A stretch of 64,000 bases of DNA from Deinococcus sedimenti. Its GTDB lineage: Bacteria > Deinococcota > Deinococci > Deinococcales > Deinococcaceae. The notes beneath the pieces are model-generated. The model was not told where the DNA came from and searched no databases. It worked only from the letters and a program-made list of their open reading frames with translations. The stretch lies in NCBI RefSeq assembly GCF_014648135.1, contig NZ_BMQN01000003.1, positions 186,001-250,000 of the forward strand, read 5' to 3'. Position 1 is the stretch's first letter. Each line of letters opens with the position of its first letter. The position numbers and the translations under genes were made by a program. This document shows positions 47,148-57,148 of the stretch, in pieces.

Positions 47148-48628
47148 ATTCTTTCCTCCTGATAGCGTACTGAAATCCAGCGGTGCGAAGCTCGCAATAA
47201 GAGCCACAGCGCAGCGCTCATGGCGAGGAAGGCTGGCAGTTTCAGACTGAGCGGCTGGCTCTGAAGCCCGGTGAACAGCACTACGGTACCAATGACAGTG
47301 GCGAAGGGGATCAGGCTGCGTAGAAACGACCAGCGGCCCCCGTCCTTGAGCACGACACGATGCACGTAATTGCGTGACACAAACGCCACTGGCCAGCCCA
47401 GAAACTTCGCAGCGATCAAGCCCGGCAGGCCGTAGAGCAGGACACCCAGAAAGCCGAGCAGCACGTTGATCAGCGCGACCACGGTGCCTAGGCTGGCGTT
47501 CATCCCAGCGTGTCCACTGGCGTTGAGCAGGTAATACGGCGCAGTGGAGGTAGCCAGCCAAGCGTAGTGCACAGACAACAACAATATCAGCCCGCTGCTC
47601 TTGCCCCCATCCTGAATCAGGATTCGGCTGACGTCCTGTCCGAATACCGCGTAGAACAGGCAGGCAGCGGCGCCCATTCCGATGCTGGTCGCCAGGAGTG
47701 AGTAGAACTTCCGGCGCAGGTGCATCAGTGAGCCGCCCTGACTGATGCGGACGAGTTCCGGGAAATGCACGCTGAACGCCTTCGCGCTCACCAGTTGCAC
47801 CAGCAGGGTAACCTGAGTCACCAGTGTGTAGACCGCAAGGGACTGCACGCCGAGGTGACTGGAAACCAGCAGCCGGTCTAGGTAAGACGTGGCGAGACTA
47901 CTAACATTCTGGACCCAGAACGGCGTTCCCTGACGGATCAGGGTCAGCGTACGCGGAGAGCCGGAGGCCGCGCCGGCCTGCATGCGCCAATGCCGGCGCA
48001 TCATCGGGAAATTCACAGCTGCTTTTGCCAGAGCCATCGCCGCCCAGCCAGCGACCGTCAGTAAGAGGACACTGCGCACGCCTTGGCCCTGGTACACTGC
48101 AGCCATCGCCGCAGTGAAAGTCAGAACGATGGTCAGGATATTAATCAGTGCGGCGGTGCCGTACCGCTCCCTGCCCTGAAGAAGCGCCTGCTGAAGCAAA
48201 TCCACCACCCGCAGCGCCAGACCCGGCGCGAGCAGGCCAAGCACCTCGGCCTGGTGCACTTGACCGGTAAGTAGAGCGGTGATCGGCGAGCGCAGCAGGT
48301 AAAAGGCACTACCCAGCAGCAGCGCCACCCCGCTGATCAGCATGACGCTGCGGCTGATCTCCTGCGAGAGCGGCGCGCCGTCCAGTCCGTCCGCCGTCCG
48401 ACTGTTCAGTGCACGCACCAAATGGTCTGGCACCCCCATCACAAACACCGGCGTCAAGCTACCCAATGTGAATGCCAGCAACCAGAGCCCATAATTTTCT
48501 ATTCCCAGCCGAGTGATGAAAAAGTGACTGAACAGTACCAGCATGCCGGGAAAGATCATCTGATCGCCAATTGTGAGCAGAGAGGCCAACGGTTTGAATT
48601 CGATGAATCTAACGATTCGCTGCATCAC
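47144..48628 (-). CDS. wzx: Wzx-type flippase (MATE/MOP superfamily)
   Basis: 494 aa with about 12-14 membrane helices, N-terminal [20 protein letters not shown] and a basic loop ([14 protein letters not shown]) near residue 215. Polysaccharide-transporter topology. It moves the undecaprenyl-linked repeat unit across the membrane for the Wzy-type polymerase. An alternative start is one codon later. Overlaps the UXS gene by 20 bases. Confidence 0.85.
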   Translation of the reverse strand: MMQRIVRFIEFKPLASLLTIGDQMIFPGMLVLFSHFFITRLGIENYGLWLLAFTLGSLTPVFVMGVPDHLVRALNSRTADGLDGAPLSQEISRSVMLISGVALLLGSAFYLLRSPITALLTGQVHQAEVLGLLAPGLALRVVDLLQQALLQGRERYGTAALINILTIVLTFTAAMAAVYQGQGVRSVLLLTVAGWAAMALAKAAVNFPMMRRHWRMQAGAASGSPRTLTLIRQGTPFWVQNVSSLATSYLDRLLVSSHLGVQSLAVYTLVTQVTLLVQLVSAKAFSVHFPELVRISQGGSLMHLRRKFYSLLATSIGMGAAACLFYAVFGQDVSRILIQDGGKSSGLILLLSVHYAWLATSTAPYYLLNASGHAGMNASLGTVVALINVLLGFLGVLLYGLPGLIAAKFLGWPVAFVSRNYVHRVVLKDGGRWSFLRSLIPFATVIGTVVLFTGLQSQPLSLKLPAFLAMSAALWLLLRASHRWISVRYQEERI

Positions 48629-49583
48629 GTTGAAGCATCAAATCCAGCCCAGTCTTCAATTCTATCTGCGGCGTCCATTTCAGGACGCATTTGGCCACCG
48701 TGATGTCTGGCTGGCGCTGCTTGGGATCGTCCTGAGGCAGTTCCCTGTGCTCGACGCTCATCCTGCGCACCAGGACATCCTCAATGGCCTCCACCAGTTC
48801 CAACATGGTGAATTCAACCGGATTGCCGAGATTCACCGGCTCGTGGTAGAGCGCTGCCATCAGGCGACTGATGCCCTCCACCAGATCATCGATGTACTGG
48901 AAGCTTCTGGTCTGACTGCCGTCGCCGTACACGGTCAGTGGTTCGCCGCGCATGGCCTGGTGCACGAAGTTCGTGATGACGCGTCCGTCGTCGGGGCGCA
49001 TGCGGGGGCCGTAGGTATTGAAGATGCGGATGATGCGGGTGTTCACGCCGCGGCTGCGGTGGTACGCCATGGTGATCGCTTCCGCGTACCGTTTGGCTTC
49101 GTCGTAGCAGGAGCGCACGCCGATGGGGTTCACGTTCCCCCAGTACGTCTCGGGCTGCGGGTGAACGTGCGGGTCCCCGTACACCTCGCTGGTACTGGCC
49201 AGGAAGAACCCGGCACCGTGCGCGTGCGCGAGTTCCAGGCCGTTCTGCGTGCCCTGCGCGCCGACCATTAGGGTCTCGACGGGGAACTGCTGGTAGTGGG
49301 GAGGGCTGGCGGGGCTGGCGAAGTGCATGACCCAGTCGAGTGTCTCGCCTTCGTAGGGGATGCCGTGACTGACATCCGCCTCGATGAACGTAAAACGGGG
49401 GTGCCCCACGAACAGGTCGGTGTTGCTGACCTGACCGCTGATGTAGTTGTCCACACCGATGACGGAGTGACCTTCGTTCAGGAAGCGTTCCACGAGGTGG
49501 CTGCCGACGAAGCCGGCGCTCCCGGTGATCAGGATGCGCAGGGGGGCGCTGGTGGCGGTGCTGGGCACTGGGGTATCGGTCAT
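48609..49583 (-). CDS. UDP-glucuronate decarboxylase (UDP-xylose synthase)
   Basis: 324 aa. [37 protein letters not shown] and [20 protein letters not shown] are the UXS signatures, with [11 protein letters not shown] (Tyr/Lys) and [20 protein letters not shown]. It makes UDP-xylose from UDP-glucuronate, the product of the Ugd enzyme encoded just upstream (4-base overlap). Confidence 0.92.
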   Translation of the reverse strand: MTDTPVPSTATSAPLRILITGSAGFVGSHLVERFLNEGHSVIGVDNYISGQVSNTDLFVGHPRFTFIEADVSHGIPYEGETLDWVMHFASPASPPHYQQFPVETLMVGAQGTQNGLELAHAHGAGFFLASTSEVYGDPHVHPQPETYWGNVNPIGVRSCYDEAKRYAEAITMAYHRSRGVNTRIIRIFNTYGPRMRPDDGRVITNFVHQAMRGEPLTVYGDGSQTRSFQYIDDLVEGISRLMAALYHEPVNLGNPVEFTMLELVEAIEDVLVRRMSVEHRELPQDDPKQRQPDITVAKCVLKWTPQIELKTGLDLMLQRDAANR

Positions 49584-50959
49584 GAGGGAAGAACCTGTCC
49601 TTTCACGGTGGAGCGGCCGACCTGCTCGAGTTCGGCGTCCAGGGGGGTGCGGATGATATTCCGGGCGTCAATGATCACGGGGGCGCGCATGCGTCCAGAC
49701 ATCGCCGTCCAGTCGAGCAGTCGGTAGGCGGTCCATTCGGTAGCGACGATCACTGCGTCCGCCCGGTCGAAGACGTCTTCGACCTGCGCGGCTTCCTGGT
49801 AGGTGAGGTGCGCCCATTCCCGCGCGGCGCGGGGCATGGCGATCGGGTCGTGGGCGGTGACGCGGGCGCCCAGCTGGGTCAGGCGCTGGATCAGGTCGTG
49901 CGCGGGGGCGTCGCGCAGGTCGTCCGTGTCGGGTTTGAAGGCCATCCCGAGGATGCCGACCTTCTTGCCTTTGAGGGTTTTGAGTTGACGCAGGAGTTTG
50001 TCGATGATGACGCGCCGCTGCCGGTAGTTGACCTCGATGGCCGCTTCGAGGATGGGCATGGGGTAGTTGTGTTCCTGCCCGGCGCTGATCAGGCCCTGGG
50101 TGTCCTTGCCGAAGCAGCTGCCGCCCCAGCCAAGGCCGGCCTGCAGGAAGCGGTGCCCGATCCGCTGGTCGAGTCCGATGCCGGTGGCGACTTCCTCGAT
50201 GTCCGCGCCGACCCGTTCGCACAGGCCCGCGATCTCGTTGGCGAACGAGATCTTGAGGGCGAGGAAGGCGTTCGCGGCGTACTTGATCATCTCGGCGCTC
50301 TGCAGCGTCGTGCGGACCACGGCGGGGCGGGTATACCCGTCCGGTCTCGGGGCCGTGGCGGGCGCGGTGAACGTCTGCTCGATCAGCGGGGCGTACAGGG
50401 CGGTCATCTTGGCCACCGCGCCCTCTGCGCCGCCCAGAACGATCCGGTCGGGGTAGAGGCTGTCGGCCAGCGCAGTCCCTTCCCGCAGGAATTCCGGGTT
50501 GCTGACCACCTGGTGGCGGCCGTGGTCGTACCCGGGGGCGTGTTCTTCCAGCAGGCGCTGGACGTAGTCGCCCGTGCCGATGGGTACGGTGGATTTGTTG
50601 ACGATCACCTGCATGTGACCGTTGAGGTGCGGCGCGAGGTTGGCGGCGGCGCTGGCCACGTACTGCAGGTCCGGGCTGCCGTCCGGTCCGGGGGGGGTAC
50701 CCACGCAGATGAAGACCACGTCGGCCGCGGAGACGGCATCGTACGCGGTCGTCCAGGTCAGGCGGTGGGCGACGCTGGCCAGCAGGTCGTCCAGTCCGGG
50801 TTCGTGAATGGGAACCTGCCCGCTTTGCAGGGCGGCGATCTTATCGGGGTCGATGTCGATGCCCACGACGTCATGGCCGATGTGGGCCAGCAGGGCGGCG
50901 GTGCCCAGGCCGACGTAGCCCGTACCGATCACTGCCACGCGCATTGGTTGATGGGTCAT
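49580..50959 (-). CDS. ugd: UDP-glucose 6-dehydrogenase
   Basis: 459 aa from [20 protein letters not shown] at 50959, with AAGGAG upstream. Rossmann loop [41 protein letters not shown], the catalytic Cys in [12 protein letters not shown] and [15 protein letters not shown]. It oxidises UDP-glucose to UDP-glucuronate. First gene of the 15-gene minus-strand polysaccharide operon. Confidence 0.94.
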   Translation of the reverse strand: MTHQPMRVAVIGTGYVGLGTAALLAHIGHDVVGIDIDPDKIAALQSGQVPIHEPGLDDLLASVAHRLTWTTAYDAVSAADVVFICVGTPPGPDGSPDLQYVASAAANLAPHLNGHMQVIVNKSTVPIGTGDYVQRLLEEHAPGYDHGRHQVVSNPEFLREGTALADSLYPDRIVLGGAEGAVAKMTALYAPLIEQTFTAPATAPRPDGYTRPAVVRTTLQSAEMIKYAANAFLALKISFANEIAGLCERVGADIEEVATGIGLDQRIGHRFLQAGLGWGGSCFGKDTQGLISAGQEHNYPMPILEAAIEVNYRQRRVIIDKLLRQLKTLKGKKVGILGMAFKPDTDDLRDAPAHDLIQRLTQLGARVTAHDPIAMPRAAREWAHLTYQEAAQVEDVFDRADAVIVATEWTAYRLLDWTAMSGRMRAPVIIDARNIIRTPLDAELEQVGRSTVKGQVLPS

Positions 50960-51378
50960 GTTGTGCTCCTTGTTCAGACCGGGTCTGAGTTCAGATGAAT
51001 CTACCATGAAGGCTGATCAGGTCACTGGCTGAGGGGCTTTATCTGGTGGGTGTTCACCCACCTAGCCTGCGTCCAGCACCGTTAAACCCTCGTTAGCGGG
51101 TCCGGGGCTGTCCACCCGCCGTCAGTCGTACCAAGCCTGGACCCTCCTCCGCTCCGACTCGCAGCCGCTCGGGCGGTTGCCCGGACCTGTTCCATCCGAG
51201 TCCGGTCCGGGCACGCGGGCGCCTCCGGCCCCCCCACTCCGGGTGACTCGCCGGGCAGGAAGTCATGAACTGGCCGGAACATGGCTATAGTGACCTGACC
51301 TGCTCCGGCACTCGCCTGGTGGGACGGCCCTGGACCGTACCCGACACCCTGACCACGAAACTGAGGCCCTGAACCCTG
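50960..51378. promoter_or_regulatory. Divergent control region between the polysaccharide operon and the BY-kinase
   Basis: About 420 bp without a gene. A perfect palindrome GGTGGGTGTTCACCCACC at 51045-51062 lies 86 bases upstream of ugd and is a candidate operator. A TATAGT -10 box at 51286-51291 faces the kinase gene (ATG 51379). The stretch between is GC-rich and shows nothing else. Confidence 0.5.
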
Positions 51379-52998
51379 ATGACCACTCCTGACACCACCC
51401 GCCGGTCCTCCGACGACATCGACCTGCTGCACGTCCTGCAGGTCCTGCGCCGCGGCTGGATTCCCCTGCTGACCGCGCCCCTGCTGCTGGGCGCGGCGAC
51501 GTACGTCCTGTCCAGCCAGCAGGCCCCCACCTTCGAATCGACCACCAGCCTCATGAGCAGCATGCAGGACAACTCGAACGACGTGCTGCGCGGATCGCAG
51601 GTCGTCGCGTCCCAGCTGCCGCAGGGTGCTGTCGACGAGGTCGTGCATTCGCGGGCGTCCGTCACCCGGATGCAGAAAGCCATCGAGGCGTCTGACCTGC
51701 CGGCCGAGATCAAGCGGGCCATCAACCTGGATCTCGGTACGGAACTCGCCAACGACAAGTACAGCCGCGTCACGGTCAAGAGCCGCCTCGATCAGCAGCA
51801 GCGCGGCGTGTACGACCTGCGGTCCAGTGCCGAATCGCCCGAAGCGGCGCGCGTCCTGGCCGACGCGGCCGCGCAGGCGCTGCTGGCGTGGGATGTCGAG
51901 CGCGCCCGGACGGGCGTCACCCGCGCCCGGCAGAACATTCAGCAGCAGGTCGACGCCCTCAACCAGCGGATCAACGCCCTGCCCAAGGGGAGCCTGGAGG
52001 CGCAGAGCCTCATCGCCGCGCGCGGACAGCTGCTGCTGAACCTCAGTCAGGCCACCGTGTTCGAGCAGGGTGCGTCCGGCAACCTGACCCTGCTGGCCGA
52101 GGCGAACGCGCCGCGCCGGCCGGTCAGTCCGAAACCGCTGCGCAACGCGGCGCTCGTGCTGCTGCTGTCGCTGTTCGCCGGAGCGGGTGTCGCCCTGCTG
52201 CTCGACGCGCTGCGCCGCCGCGTGCGCAGCACCGCCGACATCACGGCGCTGGGCGCGCCCGTGATCGGCGAGGTCGCGCGCCTGCCCCGCACCAAACGCG
52301 GTCAGGTGGTCGGCCTGACCCGCACCGGCGCGCTGTACGAAGCGGCCGGGTTCATCCGCGTCAACCTCGCCACGCACCTCCCGACCACCGGCGCGGTGCT
52401 GGTCGTCACGAGTTCACGGCCGGGCGAGGGGAAATCGACGGTCGCGGCGATGACGGCCACCACGTTCGCCAGCACCGGCAAGCGCGTGCTGCTGCTGGAC
52501 ATGGACCTGCACCGCCCGTCACAGCACGAGTACTGGTCCCTGGCAGGCCGCCCGTGGGTGCCGCTGCCCGGCAACACGGTGGCGCTGCGAGGCGATATCG
52601 CCACGGCGCTGCAACACCCCCGGCAGGCCAGCGCCATCGATCTCGGCGGGGACCTGCACTTCCTTCCGGCTGGTGAGACCGGTCGCCGCTCGGCCGCGCT
52701 GCTCAGCATGCCGGAACTGCCGGAGCTGCTGCGGCAGTGGGCGACGGAGTACGACATCGTGATTGTGGACACGCCGCCCGTGCTGGCCCTGGCGGATGCG
52801 TACAACATCGGCCGTCACGCCGACGGCGTGATGCTGGTCGTCGAGAGCGGCGAGACGAGTGTCCCGGAAGTGCAGAAGGTCCTGGCCAACTTCGCGACGA
52901 CCGGCATGCCCCTGCTGGGCGTGGTCGTCAACAAGGTCGACCGGGCCACCCAGGGGTACTACTACAGCTACGGGTACTCCCCCCGCACGACCGACTGA
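51379..52998 (+). CDS. Wzz/BY-kinase-type polysaccharide co-polymerase
   Basis: 539 aa. Wzz domain with two membrane helices (about 25-48 and 255-275) around an extracytoplasmic coiled region, then a cytosolic kinase: Walker A GEGKST at 349-354, Walker A' LLLDMDLHRPS, Walker B IVIVDTPPV, and a C-terminal tyrosine cluster GYYYSYGYS for autophosphorylation. It sets chain length and controls export of the polysaccharide; it is divergent from the biosynthetic operon. Confidence 0.9.
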   Translation: MTTPDTTRRSSDDIDLLHVLQVLRRGWIPLLTAPLLLGAATYVLSSQQAPTFESTTSLMSSMQDNSNDVLRGSQVVASQLPQGAVDEVVHSRASVTRMQKAIEASDLPAEIKRAINLDLGTELANDKYSRVTVKSRLDQQQRGVYDLRSSAESPEAARVLADAAAQALLAWDVERARTGVTRARQNIQQQVDALNQRINALPKGSLEAQSLIAARGQLLLNLSQATVFEQGASGNLTLLAEANAPRRPVSPKPLRNAALVLLLSLFAGAGVALLLDALRRRVRSTADITALGAPVIGEVARLPRTKRGQVVGLTRTGALYEAAGFIRVNLATHLPTTGAVLVVTSSRPGEGKSTVAAMTATTFASTGKRVLLLDMDLHRPSQHEYWSLAGRPWVPLPGNTVALRGDIATALQHPRQASAIDLGGDLHFLPAGETGRRSAALLSMPELPELLRQWATEYDIVIVDTPPVLALADAYNIGRHADGVMLVVESGETSVPEVQKVLANFATTGMPLLGVVVNKVDRATQGYYYSYGYSPRTTD

Positions 52999-53004
52999 CC
53001 TTCA

Positions 53005-53054
53005 AGACGGGCAGGTGGAAGGGGGCGATCCTGTCCCCCTCCACCTGCCCGTCT
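53005..53054 (+). terminator. Long terminator hairpin after the BY-kinase gene
   Basis: AGACGGGCAGGTGGA at 53005-53019 plus GGGGG pairs with CCCCCTCCACCTGCCCGTCT at 53035-53054; about 20 bp with a one-base bulge, no U-tract. Confidence 0.75.
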
Positions 53055-53085
53055 GCATGCACCGCCCAGAACACGGGCCGGGACC

Positions 53086-53358
53086 TCAGCGATTCGGCCG
53101 CGCGCCAGGATCAGTGAAGACGGGCGGCGGGACGCTCGGCATGAACCGCAGGTGCCGGTGATACGCCTGGTACGCGACGACACCCAGCGCCAGCAGCGTC
53201 ACCGCCACGGCGAGGATTGCAGCCTGGAGGACGGGCCGGTCCAGCACGACGACCAGCAGCCCAGCCAGCAGGCCCGGGGCCAGGATGACCGCCCAGCGCT
53301 TCTGGATGGACTGCAGCACACGGGAACGAAGAGGAGTGGGACGGTGCGGCACGGACAT
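53086..53358 (-). CDS. Small two-helix membrane protein
   Basis: 90 aa from MSVPHRPTPLRSRVLQSIQK at 53358, with AGGAGG five bases before the ATG. Two hydrophobic segments (about 24-40 and 42-62) with a short turn between, then a soluble tail (YHRHLRFMPSVPPPVFTDPG). Convergent with the BY-kinase gene. Unrecognised. Confidence 0.65.
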   Translation of the reverse strand: MSVPHRPTPLRSRVLQSIQKRWAVILAPGLLAGLLVVVLDRPVLQAAILAVAVTLLALGVVAYQAYHRHLRFMPSVPPPVFTDPGARPNR

Positions 53359-53770
53359 CGGAACCTCCTGCTCGGCGAGACGATCGGGGACGCTCGGGGC
53401 GCGCGTGCACTGGCATCGAACACCGGCACGAACTGGCGGGCTGCAGGGCGCCGTTGCGCTCGTCTGCACCGCCCATTCACCCCAGTCTGCTGCGAACAAT
53501 CAGGTTCGCGTCAGCTTCCACGCAGGTTGAGCATAGCACCCCAGGCAAGAGCGGTCGCGTGGAAGTGACCGACTGGTCACCGTCTGTGAGGTTCACCGGA
53601 CGATCATCCGGACTCGCGCCTGGGACTGGTCTGTGCGCGGCAGTGAGCGCTGCCTGGAGCAGCGGTGTACTGACGGTGCTGGCCGGCGACTCACCGACGG
53701 AATGGGTCTGGATGGCGGTCGGCCCGGACGGACCTGCGGTCTCCGGCACCCGCTCGGGCGAGAGTGAGCG
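53359..53770. other. Non-coding stretch
   Basis: About 410 bp between the small membrane protein and the TetR relic. Mixed composition, no supported gene; it holds the leader of the small gene (minus strand). Confidence 0.5.
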
Positions 53771-53950
53771 TCAGGGGACGCGAAGTCCGGCGATGAGGCA
53801 GTGCACCAGTGGACGTGCGTTATGCGTGCGTCCGTGCCGATGCAGAGGTTGCCGACGCCACGCATCAGCGTACAGGCGTCGAACTCGGCGGTGATCTCTC
53901 CGGCGTGGACTGCGGCGTTCAGCAGCGCGGCGCAGACTGGAACGAGGCGC
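53771..53950 (-). pseudogene. C-terminal relic of a TetR-family regulator
   Basis: On the minus strand, ERLVPVCAALLNAAVHAGEI and TLMRGVGNLCIGTDAR match the C-terminal ligand-domain end typical of TetR regulators. The expected ending (RPLVHCLIAGLRVP, stop at 53771-53773) continues in a second frame, so there is a frameshift near 53835. The N-terminal DNA-binding part is missing. Confidence 0.65.
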
Positions 53951-54275
53951 TCAGCGATTCGACCTGACCCGTCCCTCCAACCGCGCCCGGATGAACGCTG
54001 TGGAACAGTTGCCCCACGTGGCCGACCAAGCAGGGTTGACGCTGATTGAACTCGCGCTGGGTTTCGTGACCGCCCACCCGGCCGTCACGAGCGCCCTTAT
54101 CGGACCACGCACCACCGAACACCTGCAATCACAGCTCGCCGCGGCCGACACGGTCCTCACCACGGACGTACTCGATGCCATTGACCGTATCGTGCCCCCG
54201 GGTACCGACCTCGCCCCCGATGAAAAGCAAGACGCCACGCCCGCCCTGCTCGACGCGTCCCTGAGTCGCCGATAA
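53939..54275 (+). pseudogene. C-terminal relic of an aldo/keto reductase
   Basis: The frame reads ERGAQRFDLTRPSNRARMNA, then AVEQLPHVADQAGLTLIELA and HPAVTSALIGPRTTEHLQSQ with VLTTDVLDAIDRIVPPGTDL. This is the last third of a 330-residue aldo/keto reductase; the catalytic Asp/Tyr/Lys/His part is missing. It joins the TetR relic head to head, as intact TetR-AKR pairs often do. Confidence 0.8.
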
Positions 54276-54283
54276 GACACCGA

Positions 54284-54907
54284 ATGTCGACCGAACATGA
54301 AGCCGCGTCCCGCGTCCCCGTGCTTCCACACCAGCCCATCCTCTCCTTCAAACCACTCGTGCTCCCCTCGGCACGCCGCCTGGTTCCGCTGCAGGTGCGC
54401 GTGACCGTCCCCGTGACCGGACGCGACCTCCCGGCACTGCTCCTGTCGCACGGACACGGGAATTCCCACGTCCTCTCCTCGCTGAACGGCGACGCACCAC
54501 TCGCTGACCGCTCAGAAATGTCGCCGAAAGATGACCGGATCGCCGCTGGTGTGCTGCTCGCCGCACCCGGCCAGGGCCGCGACCTGGCCCCCACCGCTGC
54601 CGAGCGGTACCCTGTGCTGCACCACACCACGTTCAAGACCATGGCGGCGCCAGCGTTGGTTGTCGTCGGTGATCGCGACGTCGATCCCGCGTTCTCAACC
54701 CGGCCGGACTGGCGTGCCGACGCTCACCTCCACAGCCCAGGTACGACCTGTCTGCTGACCCTGCACAGCGCAGAACACGGACTGGGCGGCGTTGCTGGCT
54801 ATGACGCGGCTGAAACGACCGATGAGCACCCAGGACGTGTGGCACTCCTCCAGCGACTCACGTGGGCTTACCTGAGAACAGCCCTTGAACCGACTGACTC
54901 TGCATAG
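54284..54907 (+). pseudogene. Alpha/beta hydrolase with the nucleophile region deleted
   Basis: 207 aa instead of about 310-330. The N-terminal strand and oxyanion part (PALLLSHGHGNSHVLSSLNG) and the C-terminal part (DDRIAAGVLLAAPGQGRDL; MAAPALVVVGDRDVDP; LHSAEHGLGGVAGYDAAETT) are like chlorophyllase-type hydrolases. The G-x-S-x-G elbow and the 100 or so residues between them are gone, at about residue 70-78, with the frame kept. It cannot be an active hydrolase of this type. Confidence 0.75.
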
Positions 54908-55161
54908 GCAGCGGCGCGCACTGTCCTGCGTTTGACGCCAGGCGCGCCAGCAGTGATCACATGCCGTGACGATCCATCAACCACTGACCAACCCCTACCC
55001 TGCACATAGGAAAGCTTCAGACTACACACAAACAGCGATCAGGCACCCGTAGCTCACTGTTGTGCGATCACCGGACACCGCTGCCAACGCCCACAAGACG
55101 CAAAGTCGTGCGGACCGATGCCCTGAAGCAGGGACCTTGCTCCCAATTAGCACGGGATCGT
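54908..55161. other. Spacer, no gene seen
   Basis: 254 bp, lower in GC than the rest, with no open frame of note. Probably the boundary between the polysaccharide flank and the following plasmid-like segment. Confidence 0.5.
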
Positions 55162-55467
55162 TCAAGCTCGCCCAACACTTTCTGCAGAGGGAGGGCTCAG
55201 TTCGACGCTTGATTCGTAGTGGAGGATATCAGTGATCTGGACGTCCTTGCCCGTGAGGGTCCGCAGGCCGTCGAGGACGGTCACGAGCGTGGGTAGGTCG
55301 ATGCGGGACGGCTCGTGACCCCGCCTGGCCAGACGGTAGACCGTATTCATGTAGCTCGTTCCCATGGCCTTCCCGAGCGCGTAGGCCGTGATCTCGTGTT
55401 CCGCCAGAAAGTCGGCCAATGTCCACCGGAGTACCGACATCCGTTCATGCTCACGTATCTCCCGCAT
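55162..55467 (-). CDS. XRE-family helix-turn-helix regulator
   Basis: 101 aa (92 if started at ATG 55440). WTLADFLAEHEITAYALGKA followed by MGTSYMNTVYRLARRGHEPS is a compact XRE/Cro helix-turn-helix; the rest is a short helical tail with LTGKDVQITDILHYES. Divergent from the gene at 55520 with only about 50 bases between the starts, so it probably controls both. Confidence 0.75.
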   Translation of the reverse strand: MREIREHERMSVLRWTLADFLAEHEITAYALGKAMGTSYMNTVYRLARRGHEPSRIDLPTLVTVLDGLRTLTGKDVQITDILHYESSVELSPPSAESVGRA

Positions 55468-55507
55468 CGGCGCTATTCCCGACAGGCATACTTAGGTGTA
55501 ATGGGGA

Positions 55508-55513
55508 TACACT
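55508..55513 (+). promoter_or_regulatory. -10 box of a leaderless start
   Basis: TACACT ends 6 bases before the GTG at 55520, which makes transcription start at or next to the first codon. No ribosome site precedes the GTG. Confidence 0.5.
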
Positions 55514-55519
55514 CTGCAC

Positions 55520-56284
55520 GTGCTTCTCGAACCGCCCGAACAGCGTGCCTATGCCACCGGCAAGATCGGCGTCATCACCGCCGCCTACCTCCTCACCCTG
55601 CACAACTTCTATGACCAGCCCTCCCCTCACTCCGCACTGACCCGCGCGCGCATGACGCGGCTCACTGCCCAGCTCTGGACCCAGGCCCAGCACGTCATGC
55701 CGCTCTGGGACGAAGAATACGTGCACTCATCCGCGGTCGACATCCTGGGCACGCTTCTGGACACGGACCCCTCTGACCGCGCGGAGGGCTGCGCGGCCAT
55801 CCTCTGCACCGCCGCCTCGAACATCGCCATCGCGGCCCACCTCGACCAGACAGAAGCGGCCGCCAATCTCCTCGGCCTGGCCATGTACCACCGCTTCAGG
55901 CTGGAGCGAAGCTTCACGCCTCCCCAGCCGGCACTCCTGGTCCGCTCCCCGACCAGTCGGGAGCAGCTGTATTTCGAAGTCCTGCATCACGTGGGCTTTC
56001 AGGCGAACTTCGTCGACGACGACGCCGACGAGTTGTGGCAGGGTCTTCAGGAGCGCCTGCGGCGTCGCCTCGAGGTGGCGCCGCAGCCCTCACAGCCCGA
56101 GAGAGTTGCGGTCGAGAGATACCGGGAATTGCTCTCCACCGTCACGAATGAACGGACGTGGATCGGCACCAGCCTACACACCATCGCAGGTTCGTATGTG
56201 CCGTACGATCCAACCTACACCGCCTGGACAGCGGACTCCTGCCTGGAGGCGCTCATCGCCCAGCGCCGCCACATCGTCGAGTGA
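55520..56284 (+). CDS. Hypothetical helical protein paired with the XRE regulator
   Basis: 254 aa from GTG 55520. All-helical by composition: ATGKIGVITAAYLLTLHNFY, ILGTLLDTDPSDRAEGCAAI, LDQTEAAANLLGLAMYHRFR; no membrane segments and no catalytic motif. It might be a tetratricopeptide-like or antitoxin/immunity-type partner of the XRE gene, but nothing decides this. Family not recognised. Confidence 0.65.
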   Translation: MLLEPPEQRAYATGKIGVITAAYLLTLHNFYDQPSPHSALTRARMTRLTAQLWTQAQHVMPLWDEEYVHSSAVDILGTLLDTDPSDRAEGCAAILCTAASNIAIAAHLDQTEAAANLLGLAMYHRFRLERSFTPPQPALLVRSPTSREQLYFEVLHHVGFQANFVDDDADELWQGLQERLRRRLEVAPQPSQPERVAVERYRELLSTVTNERTWIGTSLHTIAGSYVPYDPTYTAWTADSCLEALIAQRRHIVE

Positions 56285-57148
56285 CGGTGGGATGGCGCCG
56301 CCGATCCTGACAAGCCCGCTCTAGTGGAATGGCCGTGAGACCAGACTGTTCAGGCTTGTTCAGAACGACCGCCCACGCGTCACGCCCAACCAGAATCAGG
56401 CCTTGCCCGCTCCCGCTGACCGCGGCCACGGGGCCGGTGACCATTGCCTCCCGGCTCACAGGTTGCAGGCGACACTTGACATCTGAACCCAGATGCATCC
56501 AGGTCAACTGTCGCGGCTGAAAGCCATGTTCAGGAACACACGGCACACTCACGGTGCGTGACCCACCCCCGGGTAGACCGCCCCGCCCGATTAGGCCACC
56601 AGAAAGCTGTCGCTGCGTGACCTTCCCCTCGATCATCGGCTCGCCACATCGCCTGGCGGTCACACCAGTCTCCACCAGCTTGGAGCGACAACCGGAGGAA
56701 CGCCTCCGGGTGATCACCCTGACCCCGTACCCCTCGCAGCGGTTTCCGGTTCTGCCCTGGAACCAGGGGCGCGCCCCTGGACTTCACGTCCAACGGCTTC
56801 TGTTTCAGGCATACCTGAACACCACTGTCAGCCGGTGCGTATGCGAGTAGCAATCGCGCGAGCTGACCTGGACGCTCCCGGGGTGCAGGTGTACCTGGGT
56901 CTGCACTGCTCCAACACGGCCCGAATCGCTGCCTAGACAGACCGGAAGAAGCCGAAACCCAACAGCGCCGCGCCCGCACACCCAACGTGTAACTGGGCCA
57001 CCACACGCCTGCGGAAAGAGGAGAGCAGCACCCCAGCGAACCCGTCGGTCGCCCCACGGACATGGCGCCACGGTTGACCTGCGGTAAATCCAGAAACCCA
57101 ACGTGCATCCACTCTGAAGGCAGGAGCACGCTCCTGAGGAGGAAAGAT
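56285..57148. other. 864-bp stretch without a supported gene, with family-2 repeat copy
   Basis: No convincing coding frame. A minus-strand open frame ending at 56253 (residues such as GQGLILVGRDAWAVVLNKPE) looks protein-like over about 80 codons and may be a gene relic. The stretch 56735-56850 is a copy of the family-2 repeat. The end (57130-57148) holds the strong ribosome site of the next gene. Confidence 0.45.
56735..56850 (-). repeat. Intergenic repeat, family 2 (copy 2)
   Basis: On the minus strand: TTCAGGTATGCCTGAA hairpin, then GTCCAGGGGCGCGCCCCTGG, then GGGCAGAACCGGAAACCGCT with GCGAGGGGT. Each block has its counterpart in the same order at 6750-6865. Confidence 0.6.
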
